A DNA stretch of 64,000 nt from Neolewinella maritima (GCF_923081025.1 NZ_CAKLPZ010000001.1:744001-808000), one strand, 5' to 3'; counted from the stretch's first letter, positions 37,787 to 46,634 are shown. Notes: generated by a model from the letters alone, not told the origin. A program made the numbers and translations.

Positions 37787-38590
37787 ATGACCTACTGCCT
37801 CGGCATCCGCGTAAAGAACGGCCTGGTGGCCATCGCCGACACCCGCATCACCTCCGGCTCCGAGACCACCTCGGCCAAGAAGATCTCCATCCACAAGCAG
37901 GGTAAGAACAACATCTTCCTGATGACCTCCGGGCTGCGCTCGGTGCGCGATAAGGCCGTAACCTACTTCGAGGAAGTGCTGGAAACCGAGAGCAGCCACT
38001 TCGACAAGATGTACAAGGCCGTCAATGCCTTCGGTGAACAGCTGCGCCGGGTGGCCGATGAGGACAAGGCCAGCCTGGCCGCCGCCGGCCTGAGCTTCAA
38101 CCTGTTTACCATTGTCGGCGGACAGCTCGAAAACGACAAGGAACATAAGCTGTACCTGCTCTACCCCGAGGGCAACTGGATCGAGATCGGGGAGGCTACC
38201 CCCTTCACCATCATCGGCAACTCGGGCTACGGCAAGCCCATCCTGAATCGCACGCTCAGCTACGACAGCCCCCTCAACTTTGCCATCAAGTGCGGCTTCC
38301 TCAGTTTCGACTCTACGCGGGTGAGCGCCAACGACGTCGGCTATCCCGTCGATATGGTCATCTACCACAAGGATACCGGCTTCATGCACGAGACGCGCTT
38401 CGATGAGAAGGATACCGGTCACCTCGGCGCGCTCTGGGGCGGCCGTCTGCGCGAGGTGATCAAGGAGATCCCCGACGACTGGATCGACGACCTGGTCACC
38501 AAGGTCGAAAATGAAGGTAAGCAGGATAAGGTGCGCCAGAGCCAGGTCGCTCAGCAGCAACAAATCCGGCATGGTGGTCGATCAAAGTAG
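37787..38590 (+). CDS. Anbu-type proteasome-like peptidase
   Basis: A 267-residue Ntn-hydrolase. It starts MTYCLGIRV, so removal of Met exposes Thr2 as the catalytic nucleophile, as in Anbu and HslV. Supporting residues are in IADTRITSGSETTSAKK (Asp and Lys) and GNSGYGKPILNRTLSYD. Anbu assembles as a ring- or helix-like self-compartmented particle of uncertain peptidase activity. The genomic company of an amide ligase, an alpha-E protein and a transglutaminase suggests a tag-and-degrade or peptide-processing pathway. The last 20 bases overlap the PAP2 gene. Confidence 0.93.
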   Translation: MTYCLGIRVKNGLVAIADTRITSGSETTSAKKISIHKQGKNNIFLMTSGLRSVRDKAVTYFEEVLETESSHFDKMYKAVNAFGEQLRRVADEDKASLAAAGLSFNLFTIVGGQLENDKEHKLYLLYPEGNWIEIGEATPFTIIGNSGYGKPILNRTLSYDSPLNFAIKCGFLSFDSTRVSANDVGYPVDMVIYHKDTGFMHETRFDEKDTGHLGALWGGRLREVIKEIPDDWIDDLVTKVENEGKQDKVRQSQVAQQQQIRHGGRSK

Positions 38591-39269
38591 CTCCGCCGAC
38601 CTGCCACAGTCCCTCTTCCCGCTCGACCGAGCGCAGGAGATCGTCATCGTACTGAGCGGTATCGGCTTTCTGCTGGCCGCCATCTGGATGGATCGCCGCG
38701 ATACTACGCCGGTGTTTTCTCCCTACGGTACGGACTATTCCGGCGACGAGATCAACCCCATCGACCGGCTCGGTAGTACGGTAGGCCGGCCCGGCGCGGG
38801 ACAGCTGGCCGATGCCGGACTCTACGGTGGCCCCACGCTGCCCCTGCTCCTGTCGTTGCACCCGCGTACGCGCCCGTATTATCCCTTCATTTTGCTGCTG
38901 TGGCTGGAGACGATGCTGCTCACTTTCGCGACCAGTAGCCTACTCAAGAATACGGTGAACCGGCCGCGCCCCTACGTCTACCACGGCGACTGGGCGCTGG
39001 ACCGGCCGCTGACCCGTAAGGACCGCGCGGCCTTCCTCTCGGGGCACTCGGCCAATGCAACGGCCGGGGCGGTGCTCTTCGCGGAACTGCTGCGGGCCTA
39101 CCTGCCGCGTCTTGCCTGGTACGGGCGGCTACTGGCTAGTGTGGTGGCACTGAGCACGGCCTTCCTGCGGGTCAGGGCCGGTAAGCACTGGCCTACGGAT
39201 GCCGCCGCGGGTATCCTGCTGGGGGGCGGGGTCGCGGGTGCGGTGCTGCGGGTCCACCAACGGCCCTGA
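38571..39269 (+). CDS. PAP2-family membrane phosphatase
   Basis: A 232-residue membrane protein with about five hydrophobic segments. The phosphatase signature has all three parts: KNTVNRPRPY, LSGHSANATA (His acts as proton donor/acceptor) and RVRAGKHWPTD, containing the nucleophile His and the Asp. Such enzymes dephosphorylate lipid phosphates such as undecaprenyl pyrophosphate or phosphatidic acid. ATG 38571 is chosen because it gives a start ahead of the first membrane segment, overlapping the Anbu gene by 20 bases; an earlier start adds a basic, non-conserved stretch. It may be translationally coupled to Anbu. Confidence 0.9.
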   Translation: MVVDQSSSADLPQSLFPLDRAQEIVIVLSGIGFLLAAIWMDRRDTTPVFSPYGTDYSGDEINPIDRLGSTVGRPGAGQLADAGLYGGPTLPLLLSLHPRTRPYYPFILLLWLETMLLTFATSSLLKNTVNRPRPYVYHGDWALDRPLTRKDRAAFLSGHSANATAGAVLFAELLRAYLPRLAWYGRLLASVVALSTAFLRVRAGKHWPTDAAAGILLGGGVAGAVLRVHQRP

Positions 39270-39331
39270 TCGGCTAGCGAACTCTTTCGCTGCGGAGGTA
39301 CTTACTAGGGGTAACCAACCATCAAAGATCT

Positions 39332-40267
39332 ATGCGTTACCTCCTCCCCCTTGCCCTGCTTCTCTTCTCGCTATCCGGCTGTCAGGACGATGACGACGTG
39401 CCCGGCCCGGTCGCTAACCAGATCGTACCGATCATCATAACGGAGCAAGCTAAATTCCCCGAAGGCATCGCGTACGATGCAACGACTAACCGCGTATATA
39501 CCGGCTCCACGGTCGATGGTACCATCTATGCCGGACTAAAGACCGATAGCCGCCTGCAGCCCTTGCCTACGACCGGAGCTTCCATCGGGGTGGCCGTCGG
39601 TATGGATATATCGGGCACGGACCTGTACGTAGCCGGAGGGCCCACGGGATCCGCCTACGTCGTCAATCTGGGCAACAACCAGGTGCGGGAGCTGCCGAGC
39701 GATGAAGTACCGGCCGGCGACAGCACCTTTATCAATGACGTGACCGTCGGTGCCGACGGCACCGCCTACCTGACCGACTCCTACTTCCCCGTGCTGTACC
39801 GCTACACCGGCGGCGACAGCCTGGAATCCTGGCTCGATCTCGACAGTACCATCATTAACTATCAGGCTAGCTTCAACCTTAACGGTATCGTCATCGCCCC
39901 CGGCGACCGCTACCTGCTGACTGTGCAGTCCAACACCGGTATACTCTTCCGCATCGACGTGACCGATCGCTCGGTGACCGAGGTGAACGTAGGCGGCTTC
40001 TCCCTGACGGCGGGCGACGGCCTGGCCCTGGACAACGACCTGCTGTTCGTGGTGCGCAACCAGAACGCCGAGGTGGTGACCATTGCGATGGACGGCGATT
40101 ACGCTAACGGTCAGGTAGTAGGCATCACCAACAGCCCGGACTTTCGCTTTCCCACGACCGTTGCCGCTACGCCCGATAGTCTACTGCTTGTCAACGGACA
40201 GCTCGATCAGCGGGGTCCCGGCGGCAGTCCCGTTCTACCCTTTACCATATCCAAGTTTGCGCGCTAA
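39332..40267 (+). CDS. Lipoprotein beta-propeller (SMP-30/NHL-like)
   Basis: A 311-residue lipoprotein (signal ending SLSGC, followed by acidic QDDDD). The mature protein is a repeat of beta strands with phrases typical of SMP-30/gluconolaconase- or NHL-like propellers: FPEGIAYDATTNRVYTGS, INDVTVGADGTAYLTDS, NGIVIAPGDRYLLTVQ, GDGLALDNDLLFVV. No metal-site residue can be assigned. It could be a lactonase-like or sugar-binding outer-surface protein. It stands alone before etfB. Confidence 0.8.
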   Translation: MRYLLPLALLLFSLSGCQDDDDVPGPVANQIVPIIITEQAKFPEGIAYDATTNRVYTGSTVDGTIYAGLKTDSRLQPLPTTGASIGVAVGMDISGTDLYVAGGPTGSAYVVNLGNNQVRELPSDEVPAGDSTFINDVTVGADGTAYLTDSYFPVLYRYTGGDSLESWLDLDSTIINYQASFNLNGIVIAPGDRYLLTVQSNTGILFRIDVTDRSVTEVNVGGFSLTAGDGLALDNDLLFVVRNQNAEVVTIAMDGDYANGQVVGITNSPDFRFPTTVAATPDSLLLVNGQLDQRGPGGSPVLPFTISKFAR

Positions 40268-40326
40268 CTTGGCCTGACCCTCTGGTGCAGTGGTGGCTGC
40301 CGACAACTTTAGCGGCTGCGGCTCCG

Positions 40327-40357
40327 TTGGGTTAGCGAAAATTCGCTACTATATTTG
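40327..40357 (+). promoter_or_regulatory. etfB promoter with an internal dyad
   Basis: TTGG (40327-40330) and TATATTTG (40350-40357) are 19 bases apart, matching the Bacteroidota -33/-7 arrangement closely, 16 bases before ATG 40374. Between them, TAGCGAA (40333-40339) and TTCGCTA (40342-40348) form a perfect 7-base inverted repeat, a likely operator. Confidence 0.65.
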
Positions 40358-40373
40358 CGTTTAAACGATCTGT

Positions 40374-41117
40374 ATGAAATTGCTTGTTTGCGTCAGTAAG
40401 ACGCCCGAGACCACCACGAAAATTCAGCTGACCGGCGACGGTGGCGACATCGATACCACCGGTGTACAGTACATCATGAACCCCTACGATGAGTGGTACG
40501 CCCTGGTGCGCGCCCTGGAGCTCAAGGAAGCGGCCGGCGGCTCGGTGACGATCCTCAACGTCGGTCCGGCAGACAATGACTCGGTGATCCGCAAGGGACT
40601 CGCCATCGGTGCCGACGACGCGGTACGCATCGACGTGACCGAAGAGAAGGACAGCCTCTACACCGCCCGGCAGATCGCCGAGTACGCTCGTGCGGAGTCT
40701 TACGATATCGTGTTCTTCGGTAAGGAGACCATCAGCTACAACGGCTCCGAGGTAGGTGCTATGGTAGCGGAGTTCCTCGACGTACCCTACATCGGCGAGG
40801 CCAGCAAGCTGGAGATGAACGGCACGCAGGCCACCGTCACCCGCGACATCGAGGGCGGCGAGGAAGTGATCGAGCTCGAGACTCCCTTCGCCATCAGCAG
40901 TGCCAAGGGCCTGGCCGAGCAGCGCATCCCTAACATGCGGGGCATCATGATGGCCAAGCGCAAGCCCCTGAAGGTGGTGCCACCTACCGACTTCCCCGAT
41001 ACCACCCGCATCGCCCACTACGACAAGCCCGAAGAGAAAGGTAGCGTAAAGCTCATCGACGCCGACAATATGGACGAGCTGGTACGCCTGCTGCACGAAG
41101 AAGCGAAGGTTATCTGA
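40374..41117 (+). CDS. etfB: Electron transfer flavoprotein subunit beta
   Basis: A 247-residue EtfB, the AMP-binding partner of EtfA. Landmarks are MKLLVCVSKTPETT, VQYIMNPYDEWYALVRALELKEAAGG (cited in part), AKGLAEQRIPNMRGIMMAKRKPL and the terminal helix. Together with EtfA it moves electrons from acyl-CoA dehydrogenases towards the respiratory chain. The two genes are in the same direction but separated by a 130-base repeat-rich stretch, not the usual few bases. Confidence 0.96.
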   Translation: MKLLVCVSKTPETTTKIQLTGDGGDIDTTGVQYIMNPYDEWYALVRALELKEAAGGSVTILNVGPADNDSVIRKGLAIGADDAVRIDVTEEKDSLYTARQIAEYARAESYDIVFFGKETISYNGSEVGAMVAEFLDVPYIGEASKLEMNGTQATVTRDIEGGEEVIELETPFAISSAKGLAEQRIPNMRGIMMAKRKPLKVVPPTDFPDTTRIAHYDKPEEKGSVKLIDADNMDELVRLLHEEAKVI

Positions 41118-41250
41118 TGAAGGGGGTAAGGGAGTTAAGGGGTTAAGGCGGTAGTGATAGTATCCGTCACGCTCCAATCCCGCTCCCACAGCCTTAACCC
41201 CTTCTCTCCGTAACCCCCTGACCCCTTAATCTCCCTAACCCCTTAGCATA
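41118..41250. repeat. Repeat-rich spacer between etfB and etfA
   Basis: 41121-41149 and 41191-41219 form an inverted repeat pairing at 25 of 29 bases, beginning AGGGGGTAAGGG. A third copy of the motif, in the inverted orientation, lies at about 41219-41245. The segment is made almost entirely of GGGGTTA/TAACCCC-type units and can fold into a long hairpin. Confidence 0.75.
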
Positions 41251-42213
41251 ATGGTATTAGTATACGCAGAGGCCACCAACGGCCAATTCAAGAAAATGGC
41301 CCACGAAGTAGTGGTGTACGGTAAGAAAACGGCCGATGTGCTGGGTACGGAGTGTCATGCCCTCGTACTCGGGGATGCGTCCGGTGCCGAGGATCTGGGT
41401 CGCTTTGGTGCCAGCAAGGTGCATCAGTTGAAAAGCCCTAATCTGGAAAAGTTCGACGCAGCGGTGTACACCGTGGCAGTCGCCGAAGCCGCTAAGAAGC
41501 TGGGGGCGACGGTCATCGTACTCAGTCACAATAGCACCGGCAAGAGCATCTGTGGCCGCCTGGCCGCCCGCCTCGAGGCCGGTTCCGTGCCCGGTGCCAA
41601 TGCCATCCCGATGATGAAGGACGGCTTCTTCACGGTCCGCAAGCCGGTATTCTCCGGTAAGGCCTTTGCCGACGTACAGCTACTGACCGACGTCAAGATC
41701 ATCAGCGTAGCCGGCAACTCCATTCCGGTAGAAGAACTGGGACAGGGCGGCACCACGGTAGAAGCCCTGGACATCACCCTGCCCGAGCCCCGGACCAAGG
41801 TGGTCAAGCACCAGGTAGCCACCGGTCGCGTACCCCTGCCCGAAGCCGAGCTCGTCGTCAGCGGCGGCCGTGGCCTCAAGGGTCCCGAAAACTGGGGTGT
41901 AGTCGAAGACCTCGCCGAAGCACTGGGCGCTACTACGGCCTGTAGCCGTCCGGTAGCCGATAGCGACTGGCGCCCCCACCACGAGCACGTCGGTCAGACC
42001 GGCGTAGCCATCCGCCCCAATCTCTACATCGCCGCGGGTATCAGCGGTGCCATTCAGCACCTCGCTGGCGTAAACAACTCCAAGACGATCGTCGTGATCA
42101 ATAAGGATGCCGACGCACCCTTCTTCAAGGCGGCCGACTACGGGGTGGTGGGCGATCTGTTCGAGGTGCTTCCCCGGCTCACCGAGGCGGTAAAGAAGTA
42201 CAAGGGACAGTAG
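41251..42213 (+). CDS. etfA: Electron transfer flavoprotein subunit alpha
   Basis: A 320-residue EtfA, which binds FAD. The C-terminal signature runs VVSGGRGLKGPENW, DSDWRPHHEHVGQTGVAIRPNLYIAAGISGAIQHLAGV (cited in part), then VINKDADAPFFKAADYGVVGD. Length and motifs are standard. It follows EtfB but after a repeat-rich spacer. A convergent hairpin lies beyond its stop. Confidence 0.97.
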   Translation: MVLVYAEATNGQFKKMAHEVVVYGKKTADVLGTECHALVLGDASGAEDLGRFGASKVHQLKSPNLEKFDAAVYTVAVAEAAKKLGATVIVLSHNSTGKSICGRLAARLEAGSVPGANAIPMMKDGFFTVRKPVFSGKAFADVQLLTDVKIISVAGNSIPVEELGQGGTTVEALDITLPEPRTKVVKHQVATGRVPLPEAELVVSGGRGLKGPENWGVVEDLAEALGATTACSRPVADSDWRPHHEHVGQTGVAIRPNLYIAAGISGAIQHLAGVNNSKTIVVINKDADAPFFKAADYGVVGDLFEVLPRLTEAVKKYKGQ

Positions 42214-42248
42214 GTAGGTAAGTCGTCTGCCGAGCTATACGCAGTTTA

Positions 42249-42301
42249 GCTCGTCCGCCGACTGTCTGAAATCTTTCCTGTTAATCGCTCGGCGGACGAG
42301 C
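42249..42301. terminator. Convergent-gene hairpin
   Basis: A perfect 13-base stem (42249-42261 with 42289-42301, GCTCGTCCGCCGA) and a 27-base loop between the ends of etfA and the HerA-like gene. No T-tract follows on either strand. Confidence 0.55.
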
Positions 42302-42304
42302 GGC

Positions 42305-43876
42305 TTACCGCCGCCGCCGACGCGTCTTACGAATACCCAGTACGCCCAGCAGCCCCCGGGTAGCTTCCCGGGCTACGGTGCGGCCGATCTGGCGCACCAT
42401 GGTGTTGCCGGTCATCTCTTCAAACCACGACTTTTCCACGGTTTTACGCCGTCGGGAAGTCGTTGTTTTTTGGGCCTGCTGGTGCTGGGCCTCCATCTCT
42501 TCGCGGTGCTCCGCCGCCTTGGCCTGGGTGAGCTTTTCTTCCAGGATCTCGTAGGCGCTCTCGCGGTCTACCTCCCGGTTATATTTTTTGACCAGGGGGG
42601 AATCATTCACTAGCTGCTTTATCTCGCGGTCGGTCAGCACATCCATACGACTCTCCGGCGCGCGCAGCAGGGTACGCACGAGTGGGGTGGGGCGGCCCTT
42701 GCGGTCCAGGGCGGTGACGAAGGCCTCCCCGGTACCTAGTTCGGTCAGGGTCTGTGCGATGTTGTAGTGCGCACTCAGGGGGTAGTTCTCACTGGCCAGT
42801 TTGATGGCCTTGCGGTCTTTGGCCGTGAAGGCGCGGAGGGCATGCTGCACCTTGAGTCCGAGCTGACCGAGAATGTCGGAGGGAATATCGGCCGGATTCT
42901 GGGTCACGAAGATCAAGCCGACGCCCTTGGAGCGTATGAGTTTTACAATGGCTTCCAGCTGGTCGAGCAAGGCATCCGTAGCCTCATCGAAGATGAGGTG
43001 GGCCTCATCGATGAAGACCACTAGTTTGGGTCGGTCCAGGTCACCCTCTTCGGGGAAGGTCGTGTAGATCTCGGCCAGCAACTGGAGCATGAAGGTGGAG
43101 AACAGCTTGGGCCGGTCCTGCACGTCGGTGAGCCGTACGATGGAGACGATACCGCGGCCGAGCTCGTCTAGGCGGGTGAGGTCCGCTACGTCGAAGCTGG
43201 GTTCGCCGAAGAACTTCTCCGCACCCTGCCCCTCCAGCTCAACGACCCGGCGCATGATCGCCCCTACGGAGGAGGTGGACATGCGGCCGTAGTCCTTTTC
43301 TGCTTCTTCCTTTCCCTCGTTGGTGAGGTACTGCAGGAGTTTGCGCAGGTCCTTGAGGTCGAGCAGCGGCAGCTCCTTATCCTCGGCATACTTGAAGGCT
43401 ACGGCGATGATGCCCGACTGCGTATCGTTGAGGTCGAGCATCTTAGAAAACAGCACGGGACCGAACTCCAGCACCGTAGCGCGCAGCCGTGCCCCCGGCT
43501 CGTCACTCAGGCTGAGCAACTCGACCGGACTACCACTGGCCGCAAACGGAATACCGATGGCGGCGTGTCGCTCGTCGATCTTGGGGTGGCCCGGGCTGGG
43601 TACGGCTACGCCGCTCAGGTCGCCCTTGATGTCCATCAGCAGGCTCGGTACGCCCTCACGGCTGAGCTGCTCGGCGAGTATCTGCAGGGTCTTGGTCTTA
43701 CCGGTGCCGGTAGCGCCGGCGATGAGGCCGTGGCGGTTGAGGGTACCCAGGGGGATGCGTACCAGGGTATCGGTCTGGGTGTGCCCGCCGAGCATGGCTC
43801 CGCCGAGTACAATGGACGGACCGTTGAAGGCGTACCCGGTGGAGATGTCGTTGCGAAAGTCGTCTGCTGTAGCCAT
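42305..43876 (-). CDS. HerA-like ATPase of the DUF853/YjgR family
   Basis: A 523-residue RecA-fold ATPase. The Walker A motif is GATGTGKT (54-61), Walker B is LVVFIDEAH, and it has the family phrases LMDIKGDLSGVA, TQSGIIAVAFKYA and QNPADIPSDILGQLGLKVQHALRAF (cited in part). The C-terminal 100 residues are basic and helical and end in RRRRR. YjgR-type proteins are DNA- or RNA-translocating ATPases of unknown cellular role, related to HerA and DNA transport ATPases. The downstream hairpin separates it from etfA, and the NUC1 nuclease gene lies directly upstream (1-base gap), so the two probably form one operon. Confidence 0.92.
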   Translation of the reverse strand: MATADDFRNDISTGYAFNGPSIVLGGAMLGGHTQTDTLVRIPLGTLNRHGLIAGATGTGKTKTLQILAEQLSREGVPSLLMDIKGDLSGVAVPSPGHPKIDERHAAIGIPFAASGSPVELLSLSDEPGARLRATVLEFGPVLFSKMLDLNDTQSGIIAVAFKYAEDKELPLLDLKDLRKLLQYLTNEGKEEAEKDYGRMSTSSVGAIMRRVVELEGQGAEKFFGEPSFDVADLTRLDELGRGIVSIVRLTDVQDRPKLFSTFMLQLLAEIYTTFPEEGDLDRPKLVVFIDEAHLIFDEATDALLDQLEAIVKLIRSKGVGLIFVTQNPADIPSDILGQLGLKVQHALRAFTAKDRKAIKLASENYPLSAHYNIAQTLTELGTGEAFVTALDRKGRPTPLVRTLLRAPESRMDVLTDREIKQLVNDSPLVKKYNREVDRESAYEILEEKLTQAKAAEHREEMEAQHQQAQKTTTSRRRKTVEKSWFEEMTGNTMVRQIGRTVAREATRGLLGVLGIRKTRRRRR

Positions 43877-43877
43877 A

Positions 43878-44801
43878 TTAATTTTTCACCTGGTTCCACT
43901 GTTTCGTGCGCCGGTCGTACTTCTTCTTACTGAATAGCCAGAAATCCGGATTGCCCGATGCTTCGAGCTCGGCCTCGAGGTCGTCGGGCATAAGGTCGGC
44001 AAAGAAATCGAGTCCGGTAATGCGCTCCACCTCGTCGATGCTCATGGCGTAGGCCGTCAGTGGCTCGAAGCTCACCTCGTTCGGGATGACAAAGCCGATG
44101 CCCTTTTGCTGCGGGTCTTCCAGATCCAGCAGCACTTTGAAGTAGGACCTCGGCACCGCCACCCGGTTATCGCGACCGATGTAGAACTTGGGCGCCTCAC
44201 TGGTGACCGGACCGGTGACGACGTAGAGCTGCTGCTCGCGCTTGGCCCAGTCGCGCGTCAGCTCTTCCAGCTCGCGCCATACGCCCTGATTGAATTGCCG
44301 GGCCTGGGGGCTTACGTTGGAGAGGTAGAAGGTGCGGTCGGCCAGCTCGGCGTCCCAGGCGAAGTCGGCAAAGGGGGCTAGGTGGCCACGGTCGTAGCCG
44401 CTGCCCCGGTAGTCGCCCAGGCTAGCCGAGCCGCTACGCACCGCCGGGTCCTCCCGGAAGTGGTCGTCGCGCTTCGTCCACTCCTGCTGCAGGTGCTGAC
44501 GGGTGAGAATGTAGGCCACCCAGTCGGCCTGTTCCCAGTCTTCATTGTAGGATAGCACGAAACCCTCGTGGTCGATCACTTGTCCGGATGCCCCGCTGGG
44601 TAGGTAGTAAGCTTCTCCGGTGTAGCCAGTACGCTGCACCAGACTTACATCGGGGGCCCCTTCCCCCGATGACGTAACCCCAAAAGTGTGAAAGCCCCAG
44701 ACCAGTCCGCCGAGGATGGCGGCGAAGAGCCCGACCTTAACGATGGTGGTACCGGAGGCCGTGCCGCCCCGCGATGCATGGTTTCTGCGCAATTTTGCCA
44801 T
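43878..44801 (-). CDS. DNA/RNA non-specific endonuclease (NUC1 type), membrane-anchored
   Basis: A 307-residue protein with a short basic N-terminus, one hydrophobic segment (about 22-40) and an extracytoplasmic betabeta-alpha-metal nuclease domain. The catalytic His140 lies in the DRGHLAPF motif, followed by the metal-binding Asn region FYLSNVSPQARQFNQGVWREL (short excerpt). Such enzymes cut both DNA and RNA without sequence preference. It is co-transcribed with the HerA-like ATPase gene, suggesting a nucleic-acid-handling pair, but this is only positional. Confidence 0.92.
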   Translation of the reverse strand: MAKLRRNHASRGGTASGTTIVKVGLFAAILGGLVWGFHTFGVTSSGEGAPDVSLVQRTGYTGEAYYLPSGASGQVIDHEGFVLSYNEDWEQADWVAYILTRQHLQQEWTKRDDHFREDPAVRSGSASLGDYRGSGYDRGHLAPFADFAWDAELADRTFYLSNVSPQARQFNQGVWRELEELTRDWAKREQQLYVVTGPVTSEAPKFYIGRDNRVAVPRSYFKVLLDLEDPQQKGIGFVIPNEVSFEPLTAYAMSIDEVERITGLDFFADLMPDDLEAELEASGNPDFWLFSKKKYDRRTKQWNQVKN

Positions 44802-44836
44802 GGCTGCAAGGTAAGGCGGTGGTCCTCACGGGGGGG

Positions 44837-45850
44837 CTACCGCAGCCAGCGCCCGTAGAACTTACCGCGGCTGTACTCCAGGGCCGGGGCGGGCACCTTG
44901 ACGAAGTCGAGGATACCGAGCGCCAGGCGCACCCAGCGCTTCTTGGTGGGGATGCGGCTGAGGTAGATATCGGGGCTCAGGTACCACTGCCGGCGGCGGG
45001 CATCGTTGCGGTAGCCGAACCCACCGCCGTTGTCCTGCCACGTATTATAGTAGGCGCCGTACACGTCTTCCACGCCGTAGCCGACCGCAATATTGAGCCA
45101 CTGCGGCAGCCGGCTGTGGGGCCGAAAGGAGGCGGGGTTGACGGATACCCAGATGGTCTGGGCGTTGTAGTCCTTAAGGAAGCGCTCGAAGGGGTTATCC
45201 CCGAAGCGCTCGCGGTCGATGTAGCCCAGGTTGGACTGCTGACCCTGGCCATTGGTGACCGGCACGTCGGGCGGGCGGCGCAGGTCGCTATTCACTTTAA
45301 TGAGGATGCGCTGCTCCTGCCACAGCACGTCCTGAGCGGTGAAGACCAGGCTGCCGGCCAGGTTGGCCCCCATATCGCTGAGGCTGAAGCCCCATTCGGA
45401 GCTGTAGCCGTCCAGGGTTTCAATCGTGCCCTGCAGCAGGTTGGCCACACCCAGGGCGGCGTAGCGGGCGGCGGGACGCTTCAGGCCCGCCCAGCGCAGT
45501 CCGGCAAAGGCGGAACGGCTAAAGAAGTAGGCGGTGAAGAAGTGACCGGCCTTGTCCATCTGTTGCCACTCCGGCCAGTCGTTGAAGGTATGGAAGCCCT
45601 CCAGCTCGTAGTCCTTGTACCAGATCGAGTACAGTCCGATCCCAAAGGCGGCGTAGGTGCCGGTGCCGATGCCTACCGAGGTATAGAAACGAGATTTATT
45701 GAATTCATCAGCGGGTGTGAGCCAGGTCTGCGGCGCATGGCCGGCCAGGGGGTCGCGCTGGGTGTAGTCGTAGCGCAGTTTCGGGCTACCCTGGGCCAGG
45801 AGGGCGCTGCACGCAGGTGCCAGGAACAGGAAAAAAAGCAGTAGCCGCAT
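44837..45850 (-). CDS. DUF2279-like exported protein
   Basis: A 337-residue protein with a signal peptide (to LLAQ) and alternating hydrophobic segments. Motifs such as YSIWYKDYELEGFHTFNDWPEWQQMDKAGHFFTAYFFSR (cited in part) match the DUF2279 pattern of periplasmic or envelope proteins. No known catalytic residues are visible apart from several conserved His. A start context before ATG 45850 is not distinguished. Function is unknown. Confidence 0.78.
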   Translation of the reverse strand: MRLLLFFLFLAPACSALLAQGSPKLRYDYTQRDPLAGHAPQTWLTPADEFNKSRFYTSVGIGTGTYAAFGIGLYSIWYKDYELEGFHTFNDWPEWQQMDKAGHFFTAYFFSRSAFAGLRWAGLKRPAARYAALGVANLLQGTIETLDGYSSEWGFSLSDMGANLAGSLVFTAQDVLWQEQRILIKVNSDLRRPPDVPVTNGQGQQSNLGYIDRERFGDNPFERFLKDYNAQTIWVSVNPASFRPHSRLPQWLNIAVGYGVEDVYGAYYNTWQDNGGGFGYRNDARRRQWYLSPDIYLSRIPTKKRWVRLALGILDFVKVPAPALEYSRGKFYGRWLR

Positions 45851-45938
45851 ATACTAGTAAGGGGTCAGTCCATAAACGGCACGTACCGGGCTCTTGGTTT
45901 GCCGCGGCGTAGCTTTACGACTTGCTAAACGCAGTTCT

Positions 45939-46613
45939 ATGTCACATTTTGTAGCCCCCTCCCTGCTTGCCGCCGACTTTCGCCACCTAGATAAGGCCAT
46001 CGAGCTGGTCAATACCAGTGACGCCGACTGGTTTCACCTGGACGTGATGGACGGCCGCTTCGTGCCCAACATCTCCTTCGGCCAGTTCATCGTCGAGCAG
46101 ATCGCCGAGCGGGCCGAGAAGTACGTCGACGTGCACCTGATGATCGAGGATCCGGGGCGCTACATCGAGTCCTTTGCCCGGGCCGGTGCCAGCGGAATCA
46201 CGGTACACGCCGAGGCCTGTCCCCACCTCCACCGCGTCATTCAGCAGATCCGGGAGGCCGGCGTGAAGGCGGGCGTGGCCCTCAATCCCCACACCCCGGT
46301 GAGTCAGTTGGAAAACGTGATCGAGGAGCTCGATGTCGTGGTGGTCATGACCGTCAACCCGGGCTTCGGCGGACAAAAGTTCATCTACCAGAGCATCCCC
46401 AAGATCCGCCAGCTGGCCGATCTGATCGCGGTGCAGAACTCCCGGGCCCTCATCGAGGTGGACGGTGGTATCGGTCTGCAGAACGCCCAGAAGGTATTGG
46501 AGGCGGGCGCGCGGGTACTTGTAGCGGGCAGCGCGGTATTCGGAGCGGACGATCCGGCCGACGTGATCACCCGGTTGAAGGCCATCGATGCGAACCCGCT
46601 GGCCTACGTGTAG
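45939..46613 (+). CDS. rpe: Ribulose-phosphate 3-epimerase
   Basis: A 224-residue TIM-barrel epimerase that interconverts ribulose 5-phosphate and xylulose 5-phosphate. Landmarks are MSHFVAPSLLAADF, FHLDVMDGRFVPNISFG (metal His and Asp), VHLMIEDP, MTVNPGFGGQKF and the EVDGGIG phosphate-binding loop. ATG 45939 matches the family start; an earlier in-frame start is unlikely. A TAGCTTTA box (45910-45917) lies upstream. Confidence 0.97.
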   Translation: MSHFVAPSLLAADFRHLDKAIELVNTSDADWFHLDVMDGRFVPNISFGQFIVEQIAERAEKYVDVHLMIEDPGRYIESFARAGASGITVHAEACPHLHRVIQQIREAGVKAGVALNPHTPVSQLENVIEELDVVVVMTVNPGFGGQKFIYQSIPKIRQLADLIAVQNSRALIEVDGGIGLQNAQKVLEAGARVLVAGSAVFGADDPADVITRLKAIDANPLAYV

Positions 46614-46634
46614 CGTCATTGTAGCGGCTCGCTG

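Noticed and set aside
44774-45844. Plus-strand open frame of 356 codons opposite the DUF2279-like gene
   Set aside because: It covers the complement of a protein with a signal peptide and family motifs, and its own composition shows no recognisable domain.
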